From assembly GCA_013399875.1 (NCBI GenBank), contig VXAZ01002365.1, positions 422,768 through 486,767 on the forward strand: a stretch of 64,000 nt of DNA, read 5' to 3'. The notes beneath the pieces are model-generated. The model made no database searches and had not been told where the DNA came from. It saw nothing but the letters and a program-made list of their open reading frames with translations. The position numbers were made by a program, and so were the translations under genes. Position 1 is the stretch's first letter, and each line of letters starts with the position of its first letter. Shown here piece by piece: positions 51,801 to 63,915 of the stretch. The stretch is from Gymnorhina tibicen. Taxonomy: Eukaryota; Chordata; Aves; Passeriformes; Artamidae.

Positions 51801-53080
51801 AAAGCAGATGTTTCACCTAATCACCTCCTGCTTCTTGATTAATGGGCTGGACAGAGGTACCCATTGCAAAGGCCCTGCACAGCTGGGAAGACTCACCCTG
51901 CTTGCAGGTACTGGTGAGCAGGGTGTGTAAGACCACCTCTCTGAGGGAGGATGTGGGATGCCTCTGAGTGCAGCCTCCTCCAAGAACCCAGCTTCAGGTT
52001 ATTGAAAACTAATGGGCAGATCTGTGTGGCCTATTTTGCTTTCTTCCACGGGTAGCAGTGGTGGCAGAGGACAGTGGGCAAAGCTTCACTCACACAGCAG
52101 TGTGCGTTTGGCTTAGTGCCTGGTCCTGACAACACTTATGGCACAGGATTTGCCTCGGAGAGTGCAAGGAGGCATTGAAAACTAGTTGGAGCCAGGTGTT
52201 CCCTTCTCTGTGCCAAAGCATCTGCTGAGAGCTCATGTGCCAGAGAGTGGAGTGCTCATGTCCACCAGCAAGAGTGGAAGAGGTGTCCCGTGAGTGCCTT
52301 GGAGGAATACAGGTTTGGATCATATGTTGCTGTGCTGGAGGGGCTGTATTGGTGGCAGCTGGTTCCAACACACCTGGCTTTACCTCCTCCAGCCCAAGCA
52401 CATGTTGCCAACATGACTCACTCCTGCAGTGCTGACAGACAACCAGGAGCATGGGGACTCTGGCAGGCAGCCCCAGCCCCCATCACTGACCCTGGCCACT
52501 GCTTGCTTCTGGCCTCCAGCCTTGGAAACAGCATGGCTGAAGACTCCACCATGCTTCCTTCAGCAGCAGGGAGGTACTTGCTCTTTAGGTGTAGGTGAGG
52601 CATAAGGACAGCATGAGGACTCTCTAGGGAGAACTGTGGCAATTCCAATCTTTGGTTCCTGAAAATCCAGCACTCACCTCTGCTCCCCTCTTGACAGGAG
52701 CAGCACAATCCAGAAAGGGCAGCCTGGCCTCAGCTGCCAGCTTTGCCTGCATCAGTGGGGCAATTCTGGAAGAAAAGACGCTTCTGTGGTGCTATTGCCA
52801 ACTCTGATTATGACTGGGTTGGTTTTCCTGCCACTGATTTTTGTCATGCAGAAGGACTGGTCAAGGCCTTGGTACTCCTGGAATCATCAAGCAATGCATC
52901 TGCTCTTCAGGTGGGCAGAGATAGACATCCTCTTCTCATACACATAACAGAGGGGAGTAAACAGACAAACCAGGCAGGCTGCTTCCATTTACTCACTGAG
53001 TTGCAAAGACTTACTGTCCAAAGAAGCTTTTCTTGCTAAGGAGGGCCTGACTGGCCATCTTGTGATCTCATATGAATAGA
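48861..53080. other. Intergenic DNA, no gene recognised
   Basis: Short open frames only. AATAAA followed four bases later by a run of ten A occurs near 51.26 kb, but no retrogene body is recognised before it. Confidence 0.55.
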
Positions 53081-53084
53081 GGGA

Positions 53085-53470
53085 TATAAAAGGTCTAGAG
53101 GGTAAGTCCTGTGAGGAGTGGCTGAGGGAGCTGGGATTGTTCAGCCTGGAGAAAAGGAGGCTCAGGGGAGACCTTCTCTCTCTCTACAATCATCTGAAAG
53201 GGAACAAGACAAGAGGACATAGTCTCAAGCTATGCCAGGGGAGGTTCAGGTTGGACATCAGGAAGAATTCCTTCACAGGAAGGATGTTAAACATTGTAAC
53301 GAGCTGCCCAGGGAGCTGGTGGAGTCAGCATCCCTAGAGATGTTCAAGAAACATCTGGACATGGCACTTAGTGCCATGGTCTGGCTGATCAGGTGGTGAT
53401 TGGTCAAAGCTTGGATTCAATGATATCAGAGGTCTTTTCCAACCCAACTGGTTCTGTGATTCTTTGATAT
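53085..53470 (+). mobile_element. CR1-type LINE 3' fragment
   Basis: The sequence contains, in order, 'tggctgagggagctgggatt', 'gttcagcctggagaaaagga', 'aggttggacatcaggaagaa', 'gagctgcccagggagctggt' and the terminal 'ggtcttttccaacccaactg' with 'ttctgtgattcttt'. It is the 5'-truncated 3' end of a CR1 element, on the plus strand and opposite to NTN4. Confidence 0.92.
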
Positions 53471-54440
53471 CCAGCTCACCCGCTCCTGGTAACGGGACAC
53501 TTCTTCCAGCCAGAATCCCCTGACAGAAATTTCTTATGGGCAGATTTACCCCACAGAAGTTAACCTCTTTCCTCCTTAAAACCCAGCTCCATCAGTGCCC
53601 AGCTCCAAGGCTAGGACAGGAGTCAGACAAGATGCCATCAGCAGCACTGCCGACAAAGCCATCCTGGTTTCCTACAGTGCTCGAGCTGGCTGGGATGGTG
53701 GGCTCACACCCTCCAGCTTTCCCAAGGTCACATTAATCAACTAGCCATTGCAAATCTATTTCTAGTGGCATTAAAATAAAATGAAGCTAAAAATATGTCA
53801 AGCAGGTAAACCCACAGTTTTAAATCAGAGCTATTGGAGGCTCTCAGTCTCCGAGTCCCTCCATAGGACAGCCTGTCCGTGCTCCCTCCTCCACCAGGGA
53901 GATGGGTGCTGCCGCAGTCACTGATTAACCGCCCGCCCGGGGAGCTGCTGCCCACACCGCGGATTATGTCTTGACCCCCTGGCCACTAATTTCTGATGCT
54001 TGACTTCACTCTGCAGTGTTTTTATAGACCTTTTGCCACAGCACTTGTTTCCCACAGCCTTTTCTTTCCCCTTAGTAGTTTCAAATGTAGGGAACAAACC
54101 TTATTTCTGCCATCCCCGACTTGCTTCTTTTAAGTACCTGCTCTGCAGCTCAGCCTTCAAGCCTGTGTGGAGGCAAGGATCTGGCCAGCTTTGAAAATAT
54201 ATAGCTACAATTCCCCTTATTATGAGAAGAGCTTATAAACCTCCCAAAACAAGAGGTGAAATGGGATTTTTGTGAGCTATCCATGCTACTTCGCTTTTTA
54301 CCACGTGTTGAATTTTACTCTCCAACCAGAGAGGAAAATATCCCCCACGGCAGCTTCTTCTCATCCAGTGCAATCTTTCTTTGTGCTCTCTAGTGCAGGC
54401 ATGAAGACCCTGCTGCCACTGGCATAAGCAGTAACAGGAG
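53471..54440. other. Intergenic DNA downstream of NTN4
   Basis: No feature recognised between the CR1 fragment and the probable end of the NTN4 3' UTR. Confidence 0.5.
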
Positions 54441-54444
54441 AAGA

Positions 54445-56029
54445 AGATGTTGATATCATATTATATTTATTACATACATGAGATACAAAAACAAATTACC
54501 AAAATAGTATCTTTTTTTGTGAGTCCACAGGACCTTGAAAGAAAAATACGTACGTAAAGTGGATTGGTAGACTCGTGACTTTTCCGGTGTTGTATATCTT
54601 CTTTCCCCTCACACTCATGAACAAAATTACACCCTATACAATGTGGTTTAAAGATGCTTTACAGAAAAGATATATTTTAGTGCTGAAAACTGCAGTAAAC
54701 TGTGCTATATTTCATAATGGTGTTAATGAGGAAGTATAATGGCTGTATATATTGCAAACAATAACACAGAAGAAAACAAATAAAATGTTCAGTTTTAAAT
54801 ACTAACATAAAAATAAAATAAACTCCAGGCCCACCATGAATCGCTGGGTTGTGATATGTGAACGCAAGTCCTTTCCGTTCTCCGCATCCACTCCTTTTCC
54901 TGCAGTTGGAGTTTTTCTCCTCCGGCAATTGCATTTTTACCTCAAAGTCTCTTCTCCTGACTCTGTTTGCAAAGTCTTGCTGGTGTCCTGCCCATGGGGT
55001 CCAAGTGCTGGTCTGAAATTGGGACTTCAGTGCAAATACTTTATCTTTCAGATTGCATCCTTAGATATTCTGAGTGGCCAGTGCCAGGCTGGCCATTCCC
55101 TTTATACTGTTAACGCTGTCCAACTGCGGGGGGTCTTCAGGAGTGCTTCTGTTTCAGGGAGTTTTTTTCACGTGCCACCTTCAAATTCTGCTTTCCCCAA
55201 CACAATCAGACTTCCCGCACCGTGAAGTGGCAGGTAGTAAAGTGCTTTATACAACGAAATATTTACACTAGGGCTAGGTTCATTTTTAACACTTCAAGGA
55301 CAAAAGCTCAGAGACGCTGCACCCTCTGCAGCTGGCTCTTCTCTGCAGCCGTGCAGTGGGTGGAGAGCTGGCCTCTGCCCTGCATCACGCCTGTGCCAAG
55401 GCAGAGGGTTTCAATTCACTCCAGCAGCTCCCTCCTCAACAGCATCAGCAGAGAATCTAGCCCCTGAAACTTTCAGCAGGGCAAACAGGTTAAAAGCAAG
55501 TGGCACCCAATTCTCTTTGACAGGTGCCAGGTCCTAACCTGTTTCTAAAGAGTGGTTGTCATTGCCACACTGGTGCCAGCACCTACCCACTGCTGTGGCC
55601 ATTGCCTTCCCCACAGCATCCTCTGGGAGCCTCTGGAAGTCACTCAGAACCACACTAGTGGCACTGGCAGTGTTTTGCTTCTCAGCAGCAGCTCTTCCAA
55701 GGTGGCAATTTAGTCTTGGGTGATCAGTGGCTTCATGGGAGTTGCTCCAACACTGCACTGGAGCGAGACAAGCATCCACCGCCCTTCCTTTTGTTTCCCT
55801 CAACATAACGATGAGCAGGGCTCAGGTGAGGCCCTGACAAGGAAGCTATAGGCAAGTGAAAGAACATTGGCCAGAAAGGGTTAAATTAGACAGCGCCTAC
55901 AACTCTGAATGCCTCACTACACGTTTTGGCACTATTTTCTTACATTCCAGTTTTCATGCTAGAGGTCTTCTCTTTGTGGAGGCCATTGCATTTTGTGCAT
56001 AAAGAAATGCCCTAAGCAGCCGCACGCCT
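54445..56029 (-). other. NTN4: Probable NTN4 3' UTR
   Basis: The first canonical minus-strand polyadenylation signal downstream of the NTN4 stop codon is AATAAA (TTTATT at 54466-54471). It implies a 3' UTR of about 1.6 kb. The stretch contains GCACTTTA on the mRNA strand (55238-55245), a perfect seed match for the miR-17 family. The exact cleavage site is inferred. Confidence 0.6.
54466..54471 (-). promoter_or_regulatory. Candidate polyadenylation signal AATAAA for NTN4
   Basis: TTTATT on the plus strand. I found no other canonical hexamer between it and the stop codon. Confidence 0.55.
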
Positions 56030-56166
56030 CTAGTTGCAGTCTCTTTTCAAAATCTCCAAGACCTTTCTTCCGAGAGCCGACTTCCACTGATGGACAAAAC
56101 TTTTCATGTTGACAATGAGTCTGCCCGTTCGGACGTCCTCGTGTCCTGCCACAAGATACTCCAAGC
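56030..56166 (-). CDS. NTN4: NTN4 last coding exon: end of NTR domain and stop
   Basis: The coding part is 137 bases, entering in phase 1 after tttgcAG. It encodes LEYLVAGHEDVRTGRLIVNM, the KSFVHQWKSALGRKVLEILK helix region and a final CN before TAG. The last Cys is the one expected to pair within the NTR domain. Confidence 0.95.
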
Positions 56167-59100
56167 CTGCAAACCAGCAAAGAGGTCAGGGACTGCACAG
56201 TACCATGCTTAAGAGGCCTACTGAGCTGCAAAGTCAGCCTGGATATCTAGTCCCATGTAAAAAAGCACTTTACACAAAGAAATATTTATACATATTGACT
56301 CACATGTATCTGTATATCTATAGCTCTACCTGTATCTATAGAAAAATGATCCCTGTGGCTACCTGTCAGTGAGACGCAGTACACAAAACATGATTTTGTT
56401 AGCTTCTAAATATAAATGAAAGATGAACTCTGGGGGCAGCACTGCAAGTTTTTATACCTCTTTTGGGAACTGCTATTACCTTCATTTGGCAGCCATCTGC
56501 CTCACTTCTCCCTGAATAAATCTGGGCCTGGAAATCAATTCAGCAAATTCCAGGAATGGAACAGTGCAGGATGGTCCAGTGCCTGGTGTCTTGCTCGGAG
56601 TGGCTAGTGGCCCCTTGGAGGCAAAGGCATGCCAGACCCCAGTCAGAGGCAACACTAGATATGCTGGCACAAGTACCCTAGAAGAGTCTGAAGGAGTGGC
56701 TGTCACACTGAAAAGAACTGCTAATTTCTGCCTCTGCCTGATGTTTTAGAGACATGACAGCCGCATCTGACAAAGCCTCATCTGGTTGTCCAGAAACAGC
56801 CAGAAAGGGCTGGATTGTGTCCCTGTAGTGCCCTGCTGCAGGGCTTGCCTCAGGCATCCAGGTCTGCTCCTGACTTTCAGGACAGGACTCAAAGAGTGCT
56901 TGGAATCAGGTATCAACTGCTAAACAGGGGGATAGAGCAAAGCCTTTGGCTTGAATTAGCTAAAGAAACACTGCCACAGATCCAGACAGCCTAAACGGGC
57001 CACAAACGTGCCATAAATGGGGATAACAAGGAGGATAATCCCTTCCATGGCAGGAGGAGCTTCTTGCCAGGGTCAGCATCCCACTGCAGCACATTTAGGG
57101 TACAGCCAGCATTAGATCCCTCCTGTACCCACTTCCCACTTGCACCAGTCTGGGGAGCACAACGTGCTGCTGCAAACCAAGCACGGGAGATGGGCCTGCC
57201 CCGGTGCTCCCAGTCATCCCGCTCCATCTGGCTGCAGTGAGGAGTCTGCTTGTGTTGTCTTGGCTTTTCATTTTGCAGCCCAGAATAAAGGGAGGGTGCC
57301 TCCCAAGTTAAAGGTCAAGCATGCTTTTCTTTATTTCAATACAATTTGCCTTCTACTTTATCTGAGTTTTTGGGCACACACATCCTCCTGCCAAGTAAAC
57401 ACAGGATATGTGTGTGGCAGCATCGCCCTGCAGAAGACATTAATTTTGGCCAAGTCAATCTGGCTGTAATAAACATCACTTTTCAAGGGTTCCTAACTTT
57501 AATTCCCTAGAGAGAGAAATGTGGTATGTACACTCAGAGAGCAAGCAAATATTGCTGTGGTTGCTGATTGTGTAGGGCTTTCTAGATTTTCAACCTGATG
57601 CTACAGAACTGTAAAATTAAAATGAGTCAAATGACTGAGATGCCACAAGCCAGGACTTGAGGCTGTGCAGTTTGCCCTGGCAGCCGCTCTCTGCCTCTCT
57701 GTGTCTGTGCTTGGCAGAGCCATGGAAGGGATGGGCTCCTGTTCCCTTGCAAACAGGTGAGACCTTTAAATCTTTCAGCTCAGTGTCCCCCCAGAAGTAG
57801 AATCTACCTCTCTGGGGAGTAGAAGGTGTGCAAGGATGGCGAAAGGGTTCCCCTTGTAGGAACTTAAGCACGTTTTTCATATGAAATTAGCCCACAGATA
57901 TTTAATAAATGCTTGGAGTTTTATTTTCTTGTCAGAGCCTTTAAGAGCCTACTCTCCTTTTGGTACTTTACTTCTGTAAAACAGAATAAAACCACATTTG
58001 TCTTACTTTTATGTTTGTCTTTGATCTCCTCTATATTTTTGGGAGATGTGATTTCCATTATAGCTGTATGTCAGAAAATTGTTTTATGTCAGCTTGACTT
58101 TTCATCCAGCTGTTTTTGGTTTATTCACCTGTAGGTCATAAGCTCTTACTGTGATAGAGAGTTGAATCTGCTAATATTGTATTGCCAACCACTCAGAAAT
58201 GAATGTGGTAGCTAAAGAAAATAATGAATTAAAAAAATACATCTGAGATCCTTTTTTCCCTCTTTGACATTATTGAATCTTGAAGATTCGCTCAACGGAT
58301 GTTTTCAAGTTTCCTATTAGCACCAAACTTTATGACTTCTTTTCAACATGAAGGTTGAGACTAATTACACTCGTGAGACCAGCAGCTGCATTTCAAAACA
58401 ATATCAAGCTTTGCAGTGCAAATCATGAGAGCTGGCAAGGAAGTAACAAGGGAGCAACACCTGATGCGTCAGACACCTGGACTATCACTAAAGACAGTTG
58501 CATCTCCACCTTTCTGCTGTTGTCTAAGAGACCTCCATTGATTCTGTGATTAATGTTGTCTTTTCATCTGTTGGGGAAAATCACTGAAGCTCCTCTGAAG
58601 TTAGTGGAGTGGCAAAGCTGGGTGTCAGGCTGCCCTGCAGGCTCAGTTTTGGACCACTTCCATTGCATTCCTTCAGGTTCATATTAAGGCAGCTGCATCT
58701 GGGCTTTCTTGCTTGTGTTTCCATTGCATATGGAAACGTGAAACAGCTGTACCTATTTGATTATAGATTTGTGGTGTTCCGGCAACATCCAAAGTCTTAC
58801 TGCACTTAAACAGTAGAGCCCTACCTAACGCTGCTGATTCATCTGGCCTTTGCACCTGACAAGACTTCCTAGCTACAGCTGTGCTATCACAGCAGCTTGC
58901 CTTCAAAACCAGACGGTCACTCTTGTGGGCATGAAAGAAGGCTGCAAACACCTCATCAGTGAATAACCTTATGCACAACCCAGCCTCACAGACAGCCCTG
59001 TCCCCCCTAGTTCCTAGTGCTGCACACGAAAGGGACGTCTCAGCAACTACGTCAATGCTTCCATTGCCAGTTTCCCAGCGGCGTATACGCCTTATGGAAA

Positions 59101-62100
59101 GAAAGCCCTTTATCTGAATTAGTTGGTAACTGCTCATTTATCTTGGAGTTGTAAAGGGAGATGTGTCAGCTGGAGCTTAGTTTCGCTCTGTGGAAGAACC
59201 CCTGAATCTGTCCTTGTCCATACTGGAGACTGCATGCACTGTTTAGCCATCACTGGTTATACTCCATTTCAGTGAAAGAAGACGGGAAAGAACTGTGGAG
59301 CTCTCCTCTCACTGCATAAGAGAATTTCCTCCAAATCTTGTAGATGTAAGTCTGTATTACTTTCAAAGAGAAATCTTCCCTTGAGTTTAGATTAAAACTT
59401 CAGTACAGTATCATGACTCAAATTAGATTTAAATGTGTTTTTATGGATTTAAATTAGTTTTAGCTTTGAAAGATACGTCATGCAATTTTGATGTGATGTG
59501 CACCTCTCTCCCTCTGGGAATGGAGACTGGTAAAACTGAAAGTCTGCTACTATGCTACATAAAGAGAATTGTATGTTTCAAAACCTATAGGATGAACCAA
59601 GTTTTTCTTTACAAAATTCCAATTTGATGGAGATTGGTGTTGGAATCCAAGTGATATAAGACAATAATATGTAATCAACAGTGGGCTGCAATCTCAGCTC
59701 ACTAGTATGAGGAGATAGAGGGCTGGGAATGAAATCTGTGTATATGTGGTGGGAATGTACTGTTCAGGGAATCTAACCTACCAGGATTGAGGATGGGACA
59801 AGTGCAGCCTCTGTTAGTCCAGGATTCAGGGTAGAGTGTCCTCTTGCCCCGGAGGATCTTCAGCTTTGTAGATTTCAAGACTTTCTTGATCTTCACACTG
59901 ACTTCTGCATGGGAGCCTTTGTCATGAGCTGACAAGATCTTCGTCTTGATCACTGGGAAGACAGGAATTCAAAACCAGGAATATACAAACTATTTACAGT
60001 GCTCTCTTTTTTTTCCTGGCCTAATGATTGTGTCTGGGTGAAGCATTGAGGACAATTGCTTTGTTACAGTGGAGTTAGCCCAGGGCTCCTTGCTGGGGAG
60101 CCCAGGATCAGAGCAGCTGCCGGGGAGCACATACATCCCTACACCCATGGGCAGAAATGCTGCCAGTAGTTTTGGCCGTGGCCCCTGGAATTGCCACGAG
60201 GGCATGAGGTCCCATTTCCCCCCAGATCTCAGCAAATCCTTTGGGTTCCTTAGCACTTTGCGAAATCAACTGGATTTAGGGATGGACCTGCAGGCTTTGC
60301 TGGCCTCAGCCCGGGCAGCCTAGGCACTAGGCAGGGTGTGAGGACCTACCCTCATCCCACCCTGGTGCCAGTCTTGCTGCTTTGCAGAACTGCCAAATCC
60401 AAATTCAGTGGAGGAGAGTGAGACATTGGTGGGGACTGGGGCAAACCATGGAGTATTTTGAGCTCACCCATACCCATAGGCACATTCTCACCACCTGGCA
60501 TTCCACTGCTGAGCCCCTGCATGGTGGAGGCTCAGGGCTCAGTTCCTCCACCCAACCTATACTGGTAGGTATTGCCATATGGTGGTGCTTTATTCAGCAC
60601 TCACGTTGGGAAGCTCAGGGCAGCCTCTCACTGTGGCCTCCTGGAGCTCATGATGAGCCCCGTAATTCATCCGTCTCTCTAGTTTAGCTGACACCTTCAC
60701 ATGTTGACTGATGAAACGCGGAGAAGCCTGAGTGCACTTTAGGTAAGATTTATGAACTTGGAGGTTTTGTGACTTTTTTTTTCAATTTATTATCTTTTGC
60801 AAGATTAAACACAGTTACTATCGTGGCTGGGAAGCAAAGCAGAGCAGAATCAAATTTTTTCCTAAAATCACTAAGCCAGGGCTACATTTCAACAACTGGC
60901 AGCCCCTTGAACTCCCCTTTGTGGGTTACTCCTCAGCCTGCAGAGGTATGGGCTATCTCTCTGTGCATTTTCAACTTCAGTGTGAGACGAAACAGGTGCA
61001 AGAGACCCTGCAAGAGATTCCTTGTGAAGGAAGGGAGTGCTGCACAGAGCATTCCTTGCTCTGCCACAGTATGAAGGAGGCAGTTCACTGGCACACACCG
61101 GGGAGGTCTTGGGAAACAAAGTGCCTCTTCTCATTCATTTAAATCCAAGCGACACATAGACAATATACATCACGCCATTGCAACAGCTGAACTTTGTTGA
61201 CAAGGGGAAGTTCCCAGTAGCTGCTGCGATTGTTTTATCCATGGAGTGGTGATCACAGTCCCTCGTTACGTTCGGTATCATTTGGATACAGTAATTTCTA
61301 GACTTTGATTGGGGCACCTCATCTACGGACAGCGTTTCAGTGACCCATTTTTGGTAACAGTGATTTATAGTCTCCCAGGGACACTTCCAGCTCTTGTCCT
61401 CCCGTGATTTTTATACAAGGGTGTTTTGATAGCAAGAGAGATGGGTAACAGAACAAGATGCTTCACCCACCTTGACTTGGAACCATGATATCTATACATT
61501 TGGTGGAAGATCTGCCTTTAGACTAAGTGTCCCATGGGTTTGCCAGAATGGAAAGGTGCATATACAGCACCTCTCATGCTTTGTATACACTTTTGCACTG
61601 CCTCGCAGCACCTCCGTGTACAGCCCCCTCACCCACAACTCACCATAGGTGTACTTCATCCCGCAGAAGACCTTGGGATTCCCTAAAACTTGCTCTTTAC
61701 ATTCGCATTTACCTGGGGAAAAAGAAGGAAGCAAATGGCTTGTGGATTGTGCTTAAAAGACAGGAGCATTTGCAGACAGAGCCCAGGAACTGCCAGAGGT
61801 TTTTCAAGTGGTCCACAAGCCTCATGCAAAAAAAAGAAATTTGCAACTGTTTTCAGATTGAGAGTGAATACAGAATCTTAGTCCAAGGGCAATTACTCCT
61901 TGTTTACAATTAGAAGAGAAGGAAAACAAAGGCCTTATTATTTTGCCTTGGGATGCAAATAACATGCGTATCTTTCCCTGCGGTATTTTCCACACCGTAA
62001 TGTACCAGACAAAAATTTAAGAGGAAATGTTGCAGAGGTTAAGGCAGATGAATGACTTCCGTGATCTTAGAACAAAGAATAACATGATATACTTATTTAC

Positions 62101-63915
62101 GTTTAAAATGAAGTCGCCTAGACAAATGATGGAGCTTTCCCCTCAATTAACTCAATTATTGTATCTTTGAGATGTTATCAAGCCGCTCTCTGAAAACGGA
62201 GGAAATGACGCTTGCCTGCTTGCATGCAGCGGCTGCAAGAGAGGACAGCTTGATGCTGCCCCACGGGGCCAGCCTGCCTTGCACCAACCTTCATGCACCT
62301 CCCCAGGTTGGGAACACAGGAGGGAAATAACTTCCCCAGCTGCATGCTAGACCATCTCAAATCCCATCATAAGCTGCAGGCGATGCCAAATTTGTTGTGA
62401 GTATTGGGGAAATAAATTGTGAGTTAGAAATCCTCTAACTACCTGCCAGTGAAGTGGCAAACCCCACCCTTTATTTAAAGCTGCTGGTTTGTCGAGTTTT
62501 AGGGAATATAAGGATACCTTTAAAACATGATGGTCAAGTAAAATGTGAGGGTATTCAGCCTTGAAATCCATGAGGGTATTCAGCCTTGACATTCAGAGCT
62601 GGGACTGCAAATTCTTGCCTTACAACAGCTAAATGCTGGGTGCAGGCATTCAGCACGGAGCATCTGCCTAATGGGTTTGCACATCCTTTCATTGAAGGCT
62701 CCTCTGGCTCTTGGAGGGGAAGGAGGTGGTCACAAGGACATTCCTCCACATGTTAGTGGGGGAATGTCCATTCTCCCCTGCAACTGCCATGGTGCTAACT
62801 ACAAGACAGTGCAGAAGACTAAATCTGCACTGGCTGCTGGCGGGAGGGATGGGGCAGGTGAAACACGTGCAAAGCCGCAGTCCTACCAGAGTGCCGGAGT
62901 GCTGAGAAGCCCTGCTCATCCTCCCAGCCCCAGGTGGGCTCACTCTCGTTGAGCACTGCCTGGAAAGGAGGTGCTTCATTGTGCCAGGTCACATCTGAGC
63001 TGTTGAGGGGAAAGGGAGATGGTCAGCCTTCCTCTGGGAGCCAGTGGAAAGCAGGGTCATCCTACTACCAACCCATCCTCCAGGCACAACATGCCATATG
63101 TTGATGACGGTAAATGCAAGAGGCAGTTTAGGAAGGTGAACAGGTCGAGTGTTGTCGGAGAGGATCATTAATCCATTTTGGGTTTCAAATATGTTATAGG
63201 GATTTATATACCATAAATATCTTCAGTCTGGTAAAAAAAGCAACATACCAGACTTGGAGAGTGGGGTGTTATTAAAATGTGCTGCCTTCTAAAAGTCAGA
63301 GCTTGACTCCAAGCCCAGCACAGTCAACATAAGCTGAGTTAAAACAGCACTATTAAGCCTTTGGTCTCCTCTCACTCAGATGTCCCTGAGGCCCACATTT
63401 TGCTTGTGAAGAGGAAACAACTGCGAAGGTTATGGAAAACACCCAATACATTAACACCAGCACTGAGAGCAAAAATTCTAGCATTACTGGTGCCCTGCCA
63501 CAGCATGCAAGGTACCCAGGGGAACCACAGCCTCAGCTCTCACTCTATCCCCACTTCTTGGCCATACCAAACCCCAAGTATTTTACATAATGGATACTTT
63601 TCAGCCTGCTTGCCCTGTGTAAACAGTGCTTTCCCTGGAACGGAGATCGCAGAAGCATGGTGAGGCTGGGAGGGGGTGGCCAAGACCCCCCAACTCACCT
63701 GCTACCGTGGCAGTCCCCGGTGTGGGGGTCGCAGCTGCGGGCGCAGTCGCAGGGGCGGCAGCCGTAGGCACCGAAGCCCCAGTAGCCGGGGAGGCAGTGG
63801 TCACAGCGGGGCCCTGCCACGCCGGGCTTGCAGGGGCAGTCGCCGGTGCTGGGGTCACAGAAGGTGCGGGGGCCCAGGGGGAGCACGGCCGATCCCAGGG
63901 GGTGGCAGGAGCAAG
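56030..63915 (-). CDS. NTN4: NTN4, netrin-4, 3' part (join 63915..63699, 62999..62887, 61712..61644, 59952..59782, 56166..56030); N-terminal exons beyond the right edge
   Basis: Five exons with matching phases encode about 235 codons, roughly the last third of a protein usually near 630 residues. In order they give a full eight-cysteine laminin-type EGF repeat (CSCHPLGS to YGCRPCDC) and the start of another. A cysteine-free linker containing WGWEDEQGFSALRHSG follows. The C-terminal netrin (NTR) domain has KCECKEQ, VFCGMKY, VLKSTKLKILRGKRTLYPES, RGCTCPILNPG and LEYLVAGHED, ending KRDCN. Netrin-4 is secreted, binds laminin gamma chains in basement membranes and influences laminin network assembly, axon growth and angiogenesis. 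The NTR sequence separates it from netrins 1-3. The frame is intact with no stop before TAG at 56030. The position next to USP44 matches the human order. Confidence 0.96.
56167..59781 (-). other. NTN4 intron (3.6 kb)
   Basis: GT-AG intron in phase 1. It contains a copy (56264-56291) of a 28-base motif also found in the 3' UTR. I recognise no repeat family or hidden exon. Confidence 0.9.
59782..59952 (-). CDS. NTN4: NTN4 exon: NTR domain core
   Basis: The exon has 171 bases, phase 1 to phase 1, with acceptor gtcttcccAG and donor CTG|GTAGGT. It encodes IKTKILSAHDKG, the basic VLKSTKLKILRGKRTLYPES strand and RGCTCPILNPG. Confidence 0.96.
59953..61643 (-). other. NTN4 intron (1.7 kb)
   Basis: GT-AG intron in phase 1; nothing else recognised. 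Confidence 0.9.
61644..61712 (-). CDS. NTN4: NTN4 exon: start of NTR domain
   Basis: The exon has 69 bases, phase 1 to phase 1, with acceptor tttttccccAG and donor ATG|GTGAGT. It encodes KCECKEQVLGNPKVFCGMKYTY, the first cysteines of the NTR domain. Confidence 0.95.
61713..62886 (-). other. NTN4 intron (1.2 kb)
   Basis: GT-AG intron in phase 1. It contains a direct tandem duplication of a 25-base unit at 62546-62595. Confidence 0.9.
62546..62595. repeat. Tandem duplication of a 25-bp unit
   Basis: Two adjacent copies both begin 'tgagggtattcagccttga' and differ at a few bases near their ends. Confidence 0.9.
62887..62999 (-). CDS. NTN4: NTN4 exon: linker between LE repeats and NTR domain
   Basis: The exon has 113 bases, entering in phase 2 after cctcaacAG and leaving in phase 1 at CTG|GTAGGA. 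It encodes a cysteine-free, acidic stretch including VTWHNEAPPF and WEDEQGFSALRHSG. The phases join the flanking exons exactly, and the final HSG runs into KCECKEQ of the next exon. Confidence 0.93.
63000..63698 (-). other. NTN4 intron (699 bp)
   Basis: GT-AG intron in phase 2; nothing else recognised. Confidence 0.9.
63699..63915 (-). CDS. NTN4: NTN4 exon: laminin-EGF repeat
   Basis: The exon has 217 bases, entering in phase 1 after ctgcAG and leaving in phase 2 at AG|GTGAGT. It encodes one full LE module (CSC, FCDPSTGDCPC, GPRCDHC, GYWGFGAYGC) and the first part of another (CDCARSCDPHTGDCH). The exon is markedly GC-rich, with C or G at nearly all third positions, unlike the NTR exons. Confidence 0.95.
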
